In this document: positions 27,268-36,711 of the stretch, piece by piece
How positions within the stretch are numbered: position 1 is the first letter of the stretch
Layout: the number at the start of each line of letters is the position of its first letter
NCBI GenBank assembly: GCA_020719045.1
Contig: DYQY01000005.1
Location: 62,001-126,000, forward strand
DNA from: Candidatus Termititenax sp.
GTDB taxonomy: Bacteria > Margulisbacteria > Riflemargulisbacteria > GWF2-35-9 > DYQY01
DNA length: 64,000 nt
Direction: 5' to 3'
Notes under the pieces: model-generated
What the model saw: only the letters and a program-made list of their open reading frames with translations
Told to the model about the DNA's origin: nothing
Databases searched by the model: none
Translations under genes and position numbers: made by a program

Positions 27268-29292
27268 ATGAATTATTTATTAGAAGTTGGTACAGAAGAA
27301 GTCCCTGCAAGGTTTTTACAAAGTTTGATGGCTGATTTGGTTGAAAATGTAACCAAGAGGCTTGATGGTATTACTTTTTCTGAGATTGAAACCTTTGTTA
27401 CTTACAGAAGATTAGCATTTATTATAAAAGGGCTATCTAAAGAGCAAGCGTCAAAAGATGAAGAGATTAAGGGACCTCCTGAGAAAGTTGCAGTAAACTC
27501 CGATAGTAGTTATACCAAAGCTGGAGAAGGTTTCATGAAGAAGTTTGGTGTAACTGAAGGAGTTGTCCGTGACGGTTACTTATATGTAAGAGTTTTCGAA
27601 AAAGGCAAGCTCACTAAAGATGTATTAGCAAATATTGTACAGGACTCGCTCTCAGCTTTATATTTACCAGTTGCGATGAAGTGGGGTAATGAGAAGCAGA
27701 AGTTTTATCGTCCTGTTCATTGGATAGTTTCTTTACTTGATGATAAAGTTTTGCCATTAGAGTTTGCAGGGATTAAAGCAGGAAATATTTCCAGAGGTCA
27801 TCGTTCTTTAGTGATAGGACAAGATATAGATGGAGTGGAACTTCCAATCGATTCAGATGCAAATTATGAAAATATTTTACAAAAAAATGGAGTTATTGCT
27901 AGTTTTAACAAGAGAAGAGACATAATAGTAGATAAGTTAGGTAAAGCAACAAGTAATGTTGTGTTGGATAAGCCTTTGCTTGATGAGGTTTGTGGGTTAG
28001 TTGAAGAACCTGTTATTTTACAAGGAGAATTTGAAGACGAATTCTTGCAAATACCGGACAGAATTTTGATAACTTCTATGCAGAAGCATCAGAAGTATTT
28101 TCCAGTTATTGAAGGTGGAAAATTAACACACAAATTTTTAATTATTGCTGATAATGTGAATGATAAGAATAGTAAAAATATCATAGCAGGGAATCAGAAA
28201 GTATTAAGAGCAAGACTATGTGATGCAAAGTTTTTTTATGAAGAAGATACAAAGTATGATTTTGCACATTTTAATGAAAAGTTAAAAACCATTATGTTTC
28301 AACAGAAGTTAGGAAGTATTTTTGATAAGGTTAAGAGAAATATTTTTGTGGCTGAGTTTATTTGTGACAAGATGGGGCTTGATGTTGCTACTAGAAAGAC
28401 AGTAACAACAGTCACTGAATATGCTAAAGCAGATTTATCTACAGGAATGGTGAATGAGTTTGCTGAACTGCAAGGGTATGTTGGACAGCAGTATGCTTTA
28501 AAGTGGGGCATTGATAAGCAGATAGCCGATGGAATATATGAGCATTACTTACCTGCATTTGCTGGTGATGTGTTGCCTAGTTCTTTAGTTTCATCAGTAG
28601 CATCAATATCAGACAAAGTTGAAACAATAGTTGGTCAATTTGTTATTGGGAAAATTCCTTCTGGTTCTCAGGACCCTTTTGGACTTAGACGTCAAGCAAA
28701 CGGAATTGTAAGAATATTTTTTGAACAAGATTATTTCACTTTTTCATTGAAAGATTTAATTTGTTTTACGACTAGTTTATATAAGGATTTTGAAGTAACA
28801 AAAGATACAGAAGGTAAGATATATGATTTCTTTGAGCAAAGAATAGAACAGTATTTAAAGGATAAGGAAGTATCTATTGATGTCATTGGGGCAATCAAGA
28901 CCTTTGATATTATTTTACTTAAGAAAAGAGAAGTATTTATTTCTGGTTTATGTAAATTAGATAAAAAGAAATATATTTTGGAGGCTATTGTTAGAGTATT
29001 GAATATTACAAAAGATACAAAGCTAGAAGGATTAAAAATAGTAGACCCGTTCTTATTTGAAGATGCTTCAGAGCGAGCATTATATGACACCTTTAAGAAG
29101 TTAACTAAAACAGATAGGACTTGGGACGCAAGTCTATATAAAGAATGGGAAGTTTTAGCCAAAGCCGTTAGTGAATTTTTTGAAGCTGTAATGGTTATGG
29201 TTGATGATGAGAAAATTAAAAACAATAGACTAAGTCTTTTATGTAATTTGAGAGATTACTTTGAGCAATTTGGAGATATGAAGCTCTTATAG
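27268..29292 (+). CDS. glyS: Glycyl-tRNA synthetase beta subunit
   Basis: 674 residues, near the usual 690. N-terminus NYLLEVGTEEVPARF is the classic GlyS start. An HD-like central region and the C-terminal anticodon-binding region (from about 560) are present; PSGSQDPFGLRRQANG is a family landmark. It forms the alpha2-beta2 enzyme with GlyQ, encoded 12 kb away on the other strand; in many bacteria the two genes are adjacent. The 3' end overlaps the convergent deaminase gene by 6 bp. Confidence 0.96.
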   Translation: MNYLLEVGTEEVPARFLQSLMADLVENVTKRLDGITFSEIETFVTYRRLAFIIKGLSKEQASKDEEIKGPPEKVAVNSDSSYTKAGEGFMKKFGVTEGVVRDGYLYVRVFEKGKLTKDVLANIVQDSLSALYLPVAMKWGNEKQKFYRPVHWIVSLLDDKVLPLEFAGIKAGNISRGHRSLVIGQDIDGVELPIDSDANYENILQKNGVIASFNKRRDIIVDKLGKATSNVVLDKPLLDEVCGLVEEPVILQGEFEDEFLQIPDRILITSMQKHQKYFPVIEGGKLTHKFLIIADNVNDKNSKNIIAGNQKVLRARLCDAKFFYEEDTKYDFAHFNEKLKTIMFQQKLGSIFDKVKRNIFVAEFICDKMGLDVATRKTVTTVTEYAKADLSTGMVNEFAELQGYVGQQYALKWGIDKQIADGIYEHYLPAFAGDVLPSSLVSSVASISDKVETIVGQFVIGKIPSGSQDPFGLRRQANGIVRIFFEQDYFTFSLKDLICFTTSLYKDFEVTKDTEGKIYDFFEQRIEQYLKDKEVSIDVIGAIKTFDIILLKKREVFISGLCKLDKKKYILEAIVRVLNITKDTKLEGLKIVDPFLFEDASERALYDTFKKLTKTDRTWDASLYKEWEVLAKAVSEFFEAVMVMVDDEKIKNNRLSLLCNLRDYFEQFGDMKLL

Positions 29293-30210
29293 TCCTAATC
29301 TGTCTCTGAAGTCTTGTGGTAGAGCTTCAAAAGGTTTTTGTCTAGCTCTTGATGTTCCTTGAGGATGTATTAGTTCGAATATAAGCTGATTAAATGATTG
29401 TGGTGTAAATTTAAGAGGAATCACCTCAATGCCAGCATTATGAAGAGTTTTTAGCGCTTTTTGATTATATTCCTTGGTTCCTGTTGCACTAGTAAAGTCT
29501 TCAGCATAATAGACTTTTTTCATTCCAGGTACTTTTGCTAATGCTTCAGCACAATGAATGCAAGGAAATAATGTGCAATATGCGCTCAACTCATCTTCTG
29601 GTTTTGTTTCCGGTAACCTACTTATGGCTGACCTTTCAGCACATGGTGACGGACATATTGGGAGGCTATCTTTTAGTATGCTTTTAACACTTGGTTTATC
29701 TAAATGATTATTGTGTAGTACCAGTTCAAATATCTTAGTGTTCCTAAACATTTCTTTTGCGCAATTCCCTTCATGCATGCAAGAATTTTGCCAATGCGGA
29801 GCACCATTGTAACCAATGCTTACAATGTCATGACCTTTGACGATAACTGCTCCTGTTTTTCTAGCATAACAAGATGCGCGCATGGATGCCATTAAGGCAA
29901 TGTTCATAAAATATTCTTCAAAGCTTGGTCTTTGATTAGCTGGAAATTTAAAAGTATTTTCTACAATAGCCGTAAGGTCTTCAATGTCAAATTCAGTTGA
30001 GGAGTATATTTTATTAGCTTCAAGATTAATGAATCTAGTTGCTGTCGCAAGATGGGAGACAATAAATGCTATGTTATCCATTTGTTTTTGAGTGTCCCCT
30101 GGGAATAGACGTTGTATGCTTTGCACCATTTTGTCATAGGCGGAAAACATATCAGCAAGGACATTCCTTGCATTTAGAATAGCTATTATTTTATTTTTTA
30201 TATAACTCAT
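29287..30210 (-). CDS. Cytidine/deoxycytidylate deaminase-family protein with N-terminal extension
   Basis: 307 residues; dCMP deaminases are usually 150-200. Zinc-site motifs CAERSAI (near residue 190) and PCIHCAEAL (near 213) are clear, and the tail segment (TKEYNQKAL..L..AGIEV) matches dCMP deaminase. The first Zn motif is C-A-E as in cytidine deaminases, where dCMP deaminases generally have H-A-E. The first roughly 95 residues are helical and unrecognised; residues 130-180 hold extra Cys/His (CMHEGNC, CPSPC) that may bind a second zinc. Probably supplies dUMP for dTMP synthesis, but substrate is not certain. No ribosome site; a weak TATTTT lies 6 nt before the ATG. Confidence 0.75.
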   Translation of the reverse strand: MSYIKNKIIAILNARNVLADMFSAYDKMVQSIQRLFPGDTQKQMDNIAFIVSHLATATRFINLEANKIYSSTEFDIEDLTAIVENTFKFPANQRPSFEEYFMNIALMASMRASCYARKTGAVIVKGHDIVSIGYNGAPHWQNSCMHEGNCAKEMFRNTKIFELVLHNNHLDKPSVKSILKDSLPICPSPCAERSAISRLPETKPEDELSAYCTLFPCIHCAEALAKVPGMKKVYYAEDFTSATGTKEYNQKALKTLHNAGIEVIPLKFTPQSFNQLIFELIHPQGTSRARQKPFEALPQDFRDRLGL

Positions 30211-30230
30211 GTTATTAAAATATCGAATGT

Positions 30231-30253
30231 AATATCTGAAAATTTCAGGTATT
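30231..30253. other. Hairpin between murB and deaminase genes
   Basis: AATATCTGAA and TTCAGGTATT pair over 10 bp (one T-G) with a 3-nt loop, followed on the + strand by TTGTTTTTT. It may end + strand transcription or separate the mur operon from the deaminase gene on the minus strand. Confidence 0.5.
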
Positions 30254-30266
30254 TTGTTTTTTAGTT

Positions 30267-31094
30267 TTAATAAACGACTATTTCCGGTATTAGCGTAATA
30301 TTCTTTTTCGTTGTTACTGTTGTTTGAATAAGAGTAAGAAGCTCAATGAAGTCTTCACTTTGTGATTCTTTGTTACAAACAATGACGTTGGCATGTGACT
30401 CACATACCATTACCGTCTTATGAGCATATCCTTTAAATCCGCAGTCATCTATTAATTTACCTGCAGATAGACCAGGTGGGTTTTTAAAGATACTCCCGAG
30501 GGTATAAGCAAGAGGGTAGGATGATTCTCTTTTTAACTTAAATGAATCACAGGTGGCTTTAATGTCTATTTGGTGAATGGTCTCAAGTTGAAGTAAAGCA
30601 GAGGTGATTATCAGCTCATTTGTTTTAAAGATGGAGTCTCTATATCCGAACGCGCAGTCCTCTTTTGTTAGTGTAATAGTTTTTTTGTTTTTCAGATCAA
30701 AGCAGTGCACTTCAAGTATTAATTCGCTAATGGTTTTCTCATAAGCGCCAAAGTTTTGATAAATAGCTCCACCAAGAGTTGTTGGTATAGGATAGGTAAA
30801 CTCAAGCCCCCCCAGATTAAGGGGTTTAAGCGAATTTATCAGGTTTGGTAACAGTACGCCAGTTTCAGCAAGAACAGTTTTTCCTCTAATATCAAACTTA
30901 GTAAGCTTTTTAAGAGACACAATTTGGCTTTTTTGTTTATTAACAAAAATAGTATTAGTACCATTGCCTAGAATAAAAGCATTATTCTCTAATTCATATA
31001 AGTCAGAAACGTTTTCTGGAAATAGAACAGTGTAGTTATGACCATTGCAGTGTGACGAGCTGAGTTCCTTAGCATTAGTATTGCTAATAATCAT
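30267..31094 (-). CDS. murB: UDP-N-acetylenolpyruvoylglucosamine reductase
   Basis: 275 residues. FAD enzyme reducing enolpyruvyl-UDP-GlcNAc to UDP-MurNAc. Visible: ILGNGTNTIFV (FAD-binding, near residue 40), TYPIPTTLGGAIYQNFGAY (near 100), YRDSIFK (near 150), the catalytic Ser in GSIFKNPPG (near 205) followed by AGKLIDDCGFKG, and the C-terminal catalytic Glu in IPEIVVY. Slightly short (usual 300). Last gene of the minus-strand mur operon, directly abutting murC. Confidence 0.93.
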   Translation of the reverse strand: MIISNTNAKELSSSHCNGHNYTVLFPENVSDLYELENNAFILGNGTNTIFVNKQKSQIVSLKKLTKFDIRGKTVLAETGVLLPNLINSLKPLNLGGLEFTYPIPTTLGGAIYQNFGAYEKTISELILEVHCFDLKNKKTITLTKEDCAFGYRDSIFKTNELIITSALLQLETIHQIDIKATCDSFKLKRESSYPLAYTLGSIFKNPPGLSAGKLIDDCGFKGYAHKTVMVCESHANVIVCNKESQSEDFIELLTLIQTTVTTKKNITLIPEIVVY

Positions 31095-32471
31095 TTATGC
31101 TTCTTCTTTTTGCATATTCAGGAGTTGTACTATTTCTTTAGATACAAAGGTAACATCTCCTGCTCCCAAGGTTATTATTAAGTCGCCAGGTTTTGCTATT
31201 TCTGATGCTTTGGTTGCGATGTTGCTAACTTGAGGTATAAATTCGGCTTTGTTTTTTTCAAACATTGGAAGGATGTCTTTGGCTTTAATCGGTCCAGGTT
31301 CTTCACCAGCTGCATATACTTCTGTAAAGAATACTTTATCAGCTATGGATAGTGCAGAAACAAAGTCTTTGTAGAAGGCAGTAAACCTAGAGTATCTGTG
31401 TGGCTGAAAAATGGCTATAATTCTTCTGTTGTATTCTTTGGCAGCCTCGAGTGTGGATTTAATTTCTGTTGGATGATGAGCATAGTCATCAAAGATCATA
31501 ATATCGTTTACTTCACCAGCTTTATGAAACCTTCGACTAGCTCCTTCGAATGATTTAAATGAATTAACAATCTCATTATAAGGAAGATTAAAGTGTAAGG
31601 CTAACGCAAACACGGTTAAACAATTTTCTATATTATGTTTTCCAGGTATTTTAAGTTTTATTTGTGAAGCAATTAGTTCATCATTTATATAGACATCAAA
31701 TGAACTTCTTCCGTTATTTTGACTTAAGTTTCTTGCTTGAACTATATTGCTTGTATTAAATCCATAGGTAATAACTTTCTTTCCTTTTGTATTGAGCTTT
31801 TTGATGTTTTTATCATCACCATTTAGAATCAGAAGATTATTGGTTTTATCTAGTCTTTGAATAAAGCTGTTAAAAGTATTTAGGATGTCATCTAAATCAC
31901 TAAACTGATCCATGTGTTCTTCTTCAATGTTAGTTATTACTATTATGGTTGGATTTAGAAAAAGAAAGGATCTATCACTTTCGTCTGCTTCAGCCACACA
32001 GAAGTCCTTCTGCCCGAATTGAGAGGCGATATTTGTATTTTTTAGGGCTGCCCCAATGATGTAGGTAGGTTTTCTTCCTATGTTGCAAAGATAGTGAGAG
32101 ATAAAGCTAGTTACTGTTGTTTTGCCGTGTGTACCTGCAACAGCGAGACGTATATTGTGTTGATCCATTATATATGAAAGTAGTTCTGCTCTTTTTAGAA
32201 TAGGTATTCTTTGGTTAACTGCTTCTTTTAGCTCAACATTGTTTGGTTTGATTGCTGATGAGATTACAACAACCTCTGCAAGCCTTATGTTACTAGGCGT
32301 GTGACCATAGAAAATCTGAGCACCTTTTTCCTTTAATAGTAAAGTGTAGATATTTTCCTTCATGTCACTTCCAGAAACAGTGTATCCCATGTCAACTAAA
32401 ACAGATGCAAGTGGGTTCATTCCTGTCCCACCGATTCCTATAAAATGAATGTTTTTATTTTCTAATATCAT
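31095..32471 (-). CDS. murC: UDP-N-acetylmuramate--L-alanine ligase
   Basis: 458 residues, full length. Adds L-alanine to UDP-MurNAc. N-terminal HFIGIGGTGMNPLA Rossmann start, ATP loop VAGTHGKTTVTSF near residue 110, central EADESDRSFL, and DDYAHHPTEI near 325 for the C-terminal domain. The start overlaps the murG stop by 4 nt (ATGA), a coupling typical of the cluster. Confidence 0.96.
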   Translation of the reverse strand: MILENKNIHFIGIGGTGMNPLASVLVDMGYTVSGSDMKENIYTLLLKEKGAQIFYGHTPSNIRLAEVVVISSAIKPNNVELKEAVNQRIPILKRAELLSYIMDQHNIRLAVAGTHGKTTVTSFISHYLCNIGRKPTYIIGAALKNTNIASQFGQKDFCVAEADESDRSFLFLNPTIIVITNIEEEHMDQFSDLDDILNTFNSFIQRLDKTNNLLILNGDDKNIKKLNTKGKKVITYGFNTSNIVQARNLSQNNGRSSFDVYINDELIASQIKLKIPGKHNIENCLTVFALALHFNLPYNEIVNSFKSFEGASRRFHKAGEVNDIMIFDDYAHHPTEIKSTLEAAKEYNRRIIAIFQPHRYSRFTAFYKDFVSALSIADKVFFTEVYAAGEEPGPIKAKDILPMFEKNKAEFIPQVSNIATKASEIAKPGDLIITLGAGDVTFVSKEIVQLLNMQKEEA

Positions 32472-33469
32472 AGATAGCCTAATCTTTTCAAAGTAGTAAT
32501 GATAATACTAGTTGCATTATTAGGCAATTTATTAAGTGCTGATTGGTACTTAATAATTGAGTCATTTAGTTTGTTAATAGCTTTTATGAAATTATCGTTG
32601 CTTAAATCTTTTTCAAGGAGCATTTCTCCTCCACCATTATCAACAACAAATTTTGCATTATATACTTGGTGGTTATCCATAGCAAAAGGATAAGGTATAT
32701 ATAACGTAGGAATGTTATTAGCTGTAAGCTCAGATATACTCATTGCTCCAGAGCGACTGATAGCAAGTTTAGTGGTTGAAAGTAGCTCTGGTATGTCATT
32801 TCTAAATGGATATAATTTAATAAATGTATTGTTTATTTTGTACAAGCTTTCCTTAACTTCAAGCGACTTAATCTTTGAAATAATTTCCTTATAGGTTTTT
32901 TCTCCAGTGAGCCAAACTATGTCTAATCCAAGTTTAGCAAGTTCATCAAGGTTGTTTGTGATGAGCTCATTTATTGATTTTGATCCTTGGCTTCCACCAA
33001 ATATTAATAGTTTACTTTTCTTGCCTGTGAGTGCTGGAGAGACTGGATTTCCAGAAAAGATAGTTTTCTTTTTAGAAAAAGAAGCTATTGGGTATCCTGT
33101 AAAGATTGTTTTTGCAAATTTAGCCAAGAATCTATTTGTTCTGCCAGGTATACTATTTTGTTCCAGAAGTATAATCGGAATCCCAAGTGAAATACCAGCG
33201 ATTCCAACTGGTAGAGTTACATAACCTCCAGTAGAGAATATAAACTTTGGTTTAAGTTTAGTTAAGATTTTGCGTGCTTGGAAGATACTTATAATTATAT
33301 TGATAATATTTCTTTTTAGAGACGGGATACAGATGAAGTCATATTGTTTAATCATTACCTTCTCAAGTCTATCTCCACCAATAAAGCAAATTTCTTCATT
33401 AATTTCTTTAGCAATATTAAGAGCAGGAGAGATGTGCCCTCCAGTTCCGCCGCAAGTAAATACTATCAT
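32468..33469 (-). CDS. murG: UDP-GlcNAc--lipid I GlcNAc transferase
   Basis: 333 residues. Inner-leaflet glycosyltransferase that makes lipid II. GT-B fold with TCGGTGGHISPAL at the N-terminus, the second Gly-rich loop FGGSQGSKSINE near residue 160, and ISRSGAMSISEL near 238. Slightly short (usual 355). Abuts ftsW upstream; overlaps murC by 4 nt. Confidence 0.95.
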   Translation of the reverse strand: MIVFTCGGTGGHISPALNIAKEINEEICFIGGDRLEKVMIKQYDFICIPSLKRNIINIIISIFQARKILTKLKPKFIFSTGGYVTLPVGIAGISLGIPIILLEQNSIPGRTNRFLAKFAKTIFTGYPIASFSKKKTIFSGNPVSPALTGKKSKLLIFGGSQGSKSINELITNNLDELAKLGLDIVWLTGEKTYKEIISKIKSLEVKESLYKINNTFIKLYPFRNDIPELLSTTKLAISRSGAMSISELTANNIPTLYIPYPFAMDNHQVYNAKFVVDNGGGEMLLEKDLSNDNFIKAINKLNDSIIKYQSALNKLPNNATSIIITTLKRLGYL

Positions 33470-34603
33470 TTATAAAACCCTTTCTTGGTATCTTGATGCG
33501 TTCATTATTATACCAGTCATTGCTAATGCCATAATTATAGATGTTCCTCCAAAGCTAATAAATGGAAGTGTTATTCCTTTGGTTGGAGCAAGATTTATCG
33601 CAACAGCAATATTAAAGACAGATTGAAATGATAACCATCCTGTTATCCCAACAATTAATAGCTTGGAGTATAGGTTTGTTTGTCGTATGGCAACAAAAAA
33701 ACATTTGATATAAAACAGTGTCATTGGAAGTATAAATATTAGGATAGTAAATACAAAGCCTAATTCCTCGCAAATTATAGCAAAAATGAAGTCTGTATAC
33801 TGCTGTGTTAAGTAGAAGAATTTTTGTCTGGATTGTCCGAAGCCAAGGCCAAATAATCCGCCAGAGCCAACTGCTATCATCGATTGAATAACATGGAATC
33901 CTTTTCCGTATTTATCAGCCCAAGGATTAAGAAATCCTTGTACTCTAGCAAGCTGATAAGGCATAGCCAGTATACTAAGGGCAAGAACTCCGAAGGCTGA
34001 ACCAAGCATTCCTAAAAGCCATTCTTTACGTAAACGAAAAATAAATAGTTGCATTATAAAAACACCTCCAATAATCATTGTTGTTCCAAGGTCTGGTTGA
34101 GTAAGAACAACAGCTGCAGAAAAACCAATTATTCCAATAAGAATAAAGAATGTTTTATAGTTGTCGTTTATTGTGCTCTTAAACTTGTCTAAGTAATCAG
34201 CGGTAACAAGTAGTGTCGCAAATTTTACAAATTCAGATGGCTGAACAGTTATTCCAAGGAAGCCAATCCATCGTGTGGAACCGCCAACGGTTATTCCTAT
34301 TCCAGGTATATGGGTAAGCCCTGTTAAGAAGAGAGACCCTCCTAAGATTAACCATGAAAATCTTCGAAAGAATTGGTGAGGGATGATGTAGGTAATTAGA
34401 AATGCAATTATTCCAAGAAATATATAGATAAAGTGTCTAATAACAAAGTGGAAGCTATTGTTAAATTCTTGGTAACCAATAACATTTGATGAACTCATAA
34501 TCATTATGATTCCAAATATTACTAGCCAGCCAGCCAGTATTAGTATTTTGAAGTCAGGTTTACTAGTTGTTGGGAATTGTTGATACAATTTGCTTATATT
34601 CAT
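33470..34603 (-). CDS. ftsW: Lipid II polymerase / division protein FtsW (SEDS family)
   Basis: 377 residues from the ATG at 34603, which has GAGG 9 nt upstream; a longer frame from 34645 would add 14 unconserved residues. About ten membrane segments. SEDS landmarks: STRWIGFLGITVQPSEF near residue 110, QPDLGTTM near 175, and the C-terminal LPFISFGGTSI. It polymerises glycan strands at the septum with a class B PBP. Its start lies 41 nt inside the 3' end of murD. Confidence 0.95.
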   Translation of the reverse strand: MNISKLYQQFPTTSKPDFKILILAGWLVIFGIIMIMSSSNVIGYQEFNNSFHFVIRHFIYIFLGIIAFLITYIIPHQFFRRFSWLILGGSLFLTGLTHIPGIGITVGGSTRWIGFLGITVQPSEFVKFATLLVTADYLDKFKSTINDNYKTFFILIGIIGFSAAVVLTQPDLGTTMIIGGVFIMQLFIFRLRKEWLLGMLGSAFGVLALSILAMPYQLARVQGFLNPWADKYGKGFHVIQSMIAVGSGGLFGLGFGQSRQKFFYLTQQYTDFIFAIICEELGFVFTILIFILPMTLFYIKCFFVAIRQTNLYSKLLIVGITGWLSFQSVFNIAVAINLAPTKGITLPFISFGGTSIIMALAMTGIIMNASRYQERVL

Positions 34604-35783
34604 GGCCGCGTTCCTCGAAGTTTTTGTACATATCAAAACTTGCACAAGCTGGGGAGAGCAGTACTACGTCTCCGCTATTTACTTTACTATAAGCCAACTT
34701 AATTGCTTCTTCAAGATTATAGGTTTTACCTAACATCAGCGGTGAATCAGAGAGTGCTTCATAAAAGAAGTCTCTAGCACCACCGAAAGCAATGCATCTA
34801 ACATTGTTTTTTCTTATTAAGCTAAACATCTGCTCGTAAGAAACAGATTTCTTCTCTCCACCTAGAAGCAGGATGGTTTTTTCTCCTGGTATTGAGTTAA
34901 GTGCAGCAATTGTTGAGTCTGGGTTAGTGGCCTTTGAGTCATTAATAAACTCAACACCATTAAGTGTTCTTACTTTTTCTAGCCTATGTGGATATGCTTT
35001 TATGTTGCGTATTTTTTCAATGGTAATAGAGTTTTTATCCATAATTAGTGAAGCATTTATCGCAGCAGATAGGTTTTCTTGGTTATGTTCGCCTAGCAGA
35101 GGCGATTCTTTTAATAAATAAGCAATCTCATCTCGTTTATGGATATCAATTAAGTTCGCAGCTATCTTATTTTTTGATAAGAAGTCCATGGTAAAAGTAT
35201 CTTTGCTGTTGTAAATAAAGTAATCTTTGTTTGTTAGTAAATGTAAGACTTTTAGCTTGATTCTTGCGTATTCTTCCATAGTACCGTGTCTTTCAAGATG
35301 GTCTTCAGTGATATTCATTAATATGTATACCTCAGGTTTAAAAGTTGGAGACATCTCTAGTTGGTAGCTTGATGCTTCGAGAGAAATCATTTTTGGAACC
35401 TTGGTAGGATTGTTTGATACAAACTCTATTAGTGGCACCCCAATGTTTCCAGCAGATGGTATGTTTAGTAGCTGAGAAATAACGTCAGTAGTAGTAGTTT
35501 TGCCATTTGTTCCAGTGATAGTAATTATTTTAGGTGGATTCTTAAAATACTGGAAAAGCAAATAGGCTAATTCCATCTCGCTTATTACTGGCGCTGTGAT
35601 TCCTAATGTATATTTTTTTGGGTCAAGACCAGGAGAGATAATCACAAGGTCAGTATTTGCAGTATCGGTTGTGATTTCAAATAGGGCTAATTCATTTAGT
35701 TTGTTAAGTACAGATTTCGCTGTTTTGCCTTCCCCTAAAACGGTGATTTTTTTAATGGAGGATATGTCGAGATGTTTAACCAA
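34563..35783 (-). CDS. murD: UDP-N-acetylmuramoylalanine--D-glutamate ligase
   Basis: 406 residues, shorter than the usual 440 mainly in the N-terminal domain. Adds D-Glu to UDP-MurNAc-L-Ala. Visible: ITVLGEGKTAKSV (Rossmann loop, near residue 14), ATP loop ITGTNGKTTTTDV near 90, GNIGVPL near 113, NDSKATNPDST near 270. The start is TTG overlapping the mraY stop by 8 nt; no clear ribosome site, so translation probably relies on coupling to mraY. Confidence 0.94.
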   Translation of the reverse strand: MVKHLDISSIKKITVLGEGKTAKSVLNKLNELALFEITTDTANTDLVIISPGLDPKKYTLGITAPVISEMELAYLLFQYFKNPPKIITITGTNGKTTTTDVISQLLNIPSAGNIGVPLIEFVSNNPTKVPKMISLEASSYQLEMSPTFKPEVYILMNITEDHLERHGTMEEYARIKLKVLHLLTNKDYFIYNSKDTFTMDFLSKNKIAANLIDIHKRDEIAYLLKESPLLGEHNQENLSAAINASLIMDKNSITIEKIRNIKAYPHRLEKVRTLNGVEFINDSKATNPDSTIAALNSIPGEKTILLLGGEKKSVSYEQMFSLIRKNNVRCIAFGGARDFFYEALSDSPLMLGKTYNLEEAIKLAYSKVNSGDVVLLSPACASFDMYKNFEERGHEYKQIVSTIPNN

Positions 35784-36711
35784 TTTTGATCGCTATTATT
35801 AACATGATTATGCTGACAATCCAGAACCTTAAAACTACTTTGTTTTCTGACCAGCCACAAAGCTCAAAATGATGATGAATAGGTGACATTTTGAAAATTC
35901 TTTTGCCTTTAGTAATCTTAAAATAACTTACCTGAAGAATAACTGAGAGTGTTTCTATAATAAAAATTAAACCAAGCGGTATAAGTAGTAATTCTTTATG
36001 AAGAAGAATGGCAATACCAGCAAGAATAGCCCCTAGCGATAAGGACCCTGTGTCGCCCATAAATATTCTGGCAGGATTAAGGTTAAACCAGAGGAATCCT
36101 AGTAGTGAGCCTATCATGATTAGGATAAATACAAGGATTGTAATGTTAGTGCTAACAAAGGCAAAATAAGCAAACCCCACTAGTGAAATAATTGTAGTTC
36201 CTGTAGCTAATCCGTCTAGTCCATCTGTTAAGTTGACTGCATTTGATGTGCCAACAATCATGAAGATAATGAACGTGTAGTAAATAATAGGAGGAAGGAA
36301 GTTGAGTGTTCCTTGGATAAATACAAAATTATTTGATACAGCAAGTATTCCTGCAAAGATGCTAGCAAAAGCAATCTGTAGAATAAGTTTTACTTTAGCA
36401 GTCATGCCTTTGTTGTGTCTTTTTCTTATTTTAGCTGAATCATCAATTATTCCGATTAAGGCATAGGAGACTAATAGGAACGTTAACATAAGGATATTAA
36501 AGTCAACTGCTGAATGAAAGATTGCTAGCGAAGCAAGTCCGCTTATTAGGATAGCTAACCCACCCATAGTTGGTGTGCCTTCTTTTACCATATGTGTTTC
36601 TGGTGCATCTTTTAATACATATTGTTTCATTTTTGCTTGTTTAAGAATATTGATAAGAATATTTGTTAAAAATAAAGAGAGGACGAAAGAAGCTAGTAAT
36701 ATATTAGTCAT
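35776..36711 (-). CDS. mraY: Phospho-MurNAc-pentapeptide transferase
   Basis: 311 residues, about ten membrane segments. Transfers phospho-MurNAc-pentapeptide to undecaprenyl phosphate, giving lipid I. Motifs: GTPTMGGLAIL near residue 45, DDSAKI near 92, NLTDGLDGLATG near 162 (catalytic Asp region), FMGDTGSLSLGA near 217 and SPIHHHFELCGW near 277. Overlaps murF by 8 nt and murD by 8 nt. Confidence 0.96.
   Translation of the reverse strand: MTNILLASFVLSLFLTNILINILKQAKMKQYVLKDAPETHMVKEGTPTMGGLAILISGLASLAIFHSAVDFNILMLTFLLVSYALIGIIDDSAKIRKRHNKGMTAKVKLILQIAFASIFAGILAVSNNFVFIQGTLNFLPPIIYYTFIIFMIVGTSNAVNLTDGLDGLATGTTIISLVGFAYFAFVSTNITILVFILIMIGSLLGFLWFNLNPARIFMGDTGSLSLGAILAGIAILLHKELLLIPLGLIFIIETLSVILQVSYFKITKGKRIFKMSPIHHHFELCGWSENKVVLRFWIVSIIMLIIAIKIG

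Noticed and set aside
28731..29225. 164-codon open frame on the minus strand within glyS
   Set aside because: Lies entirely inside a well-supported glyS reading frame and has a low-complexity Ser/Leu/Lys composition typical of antisense shadow frames.
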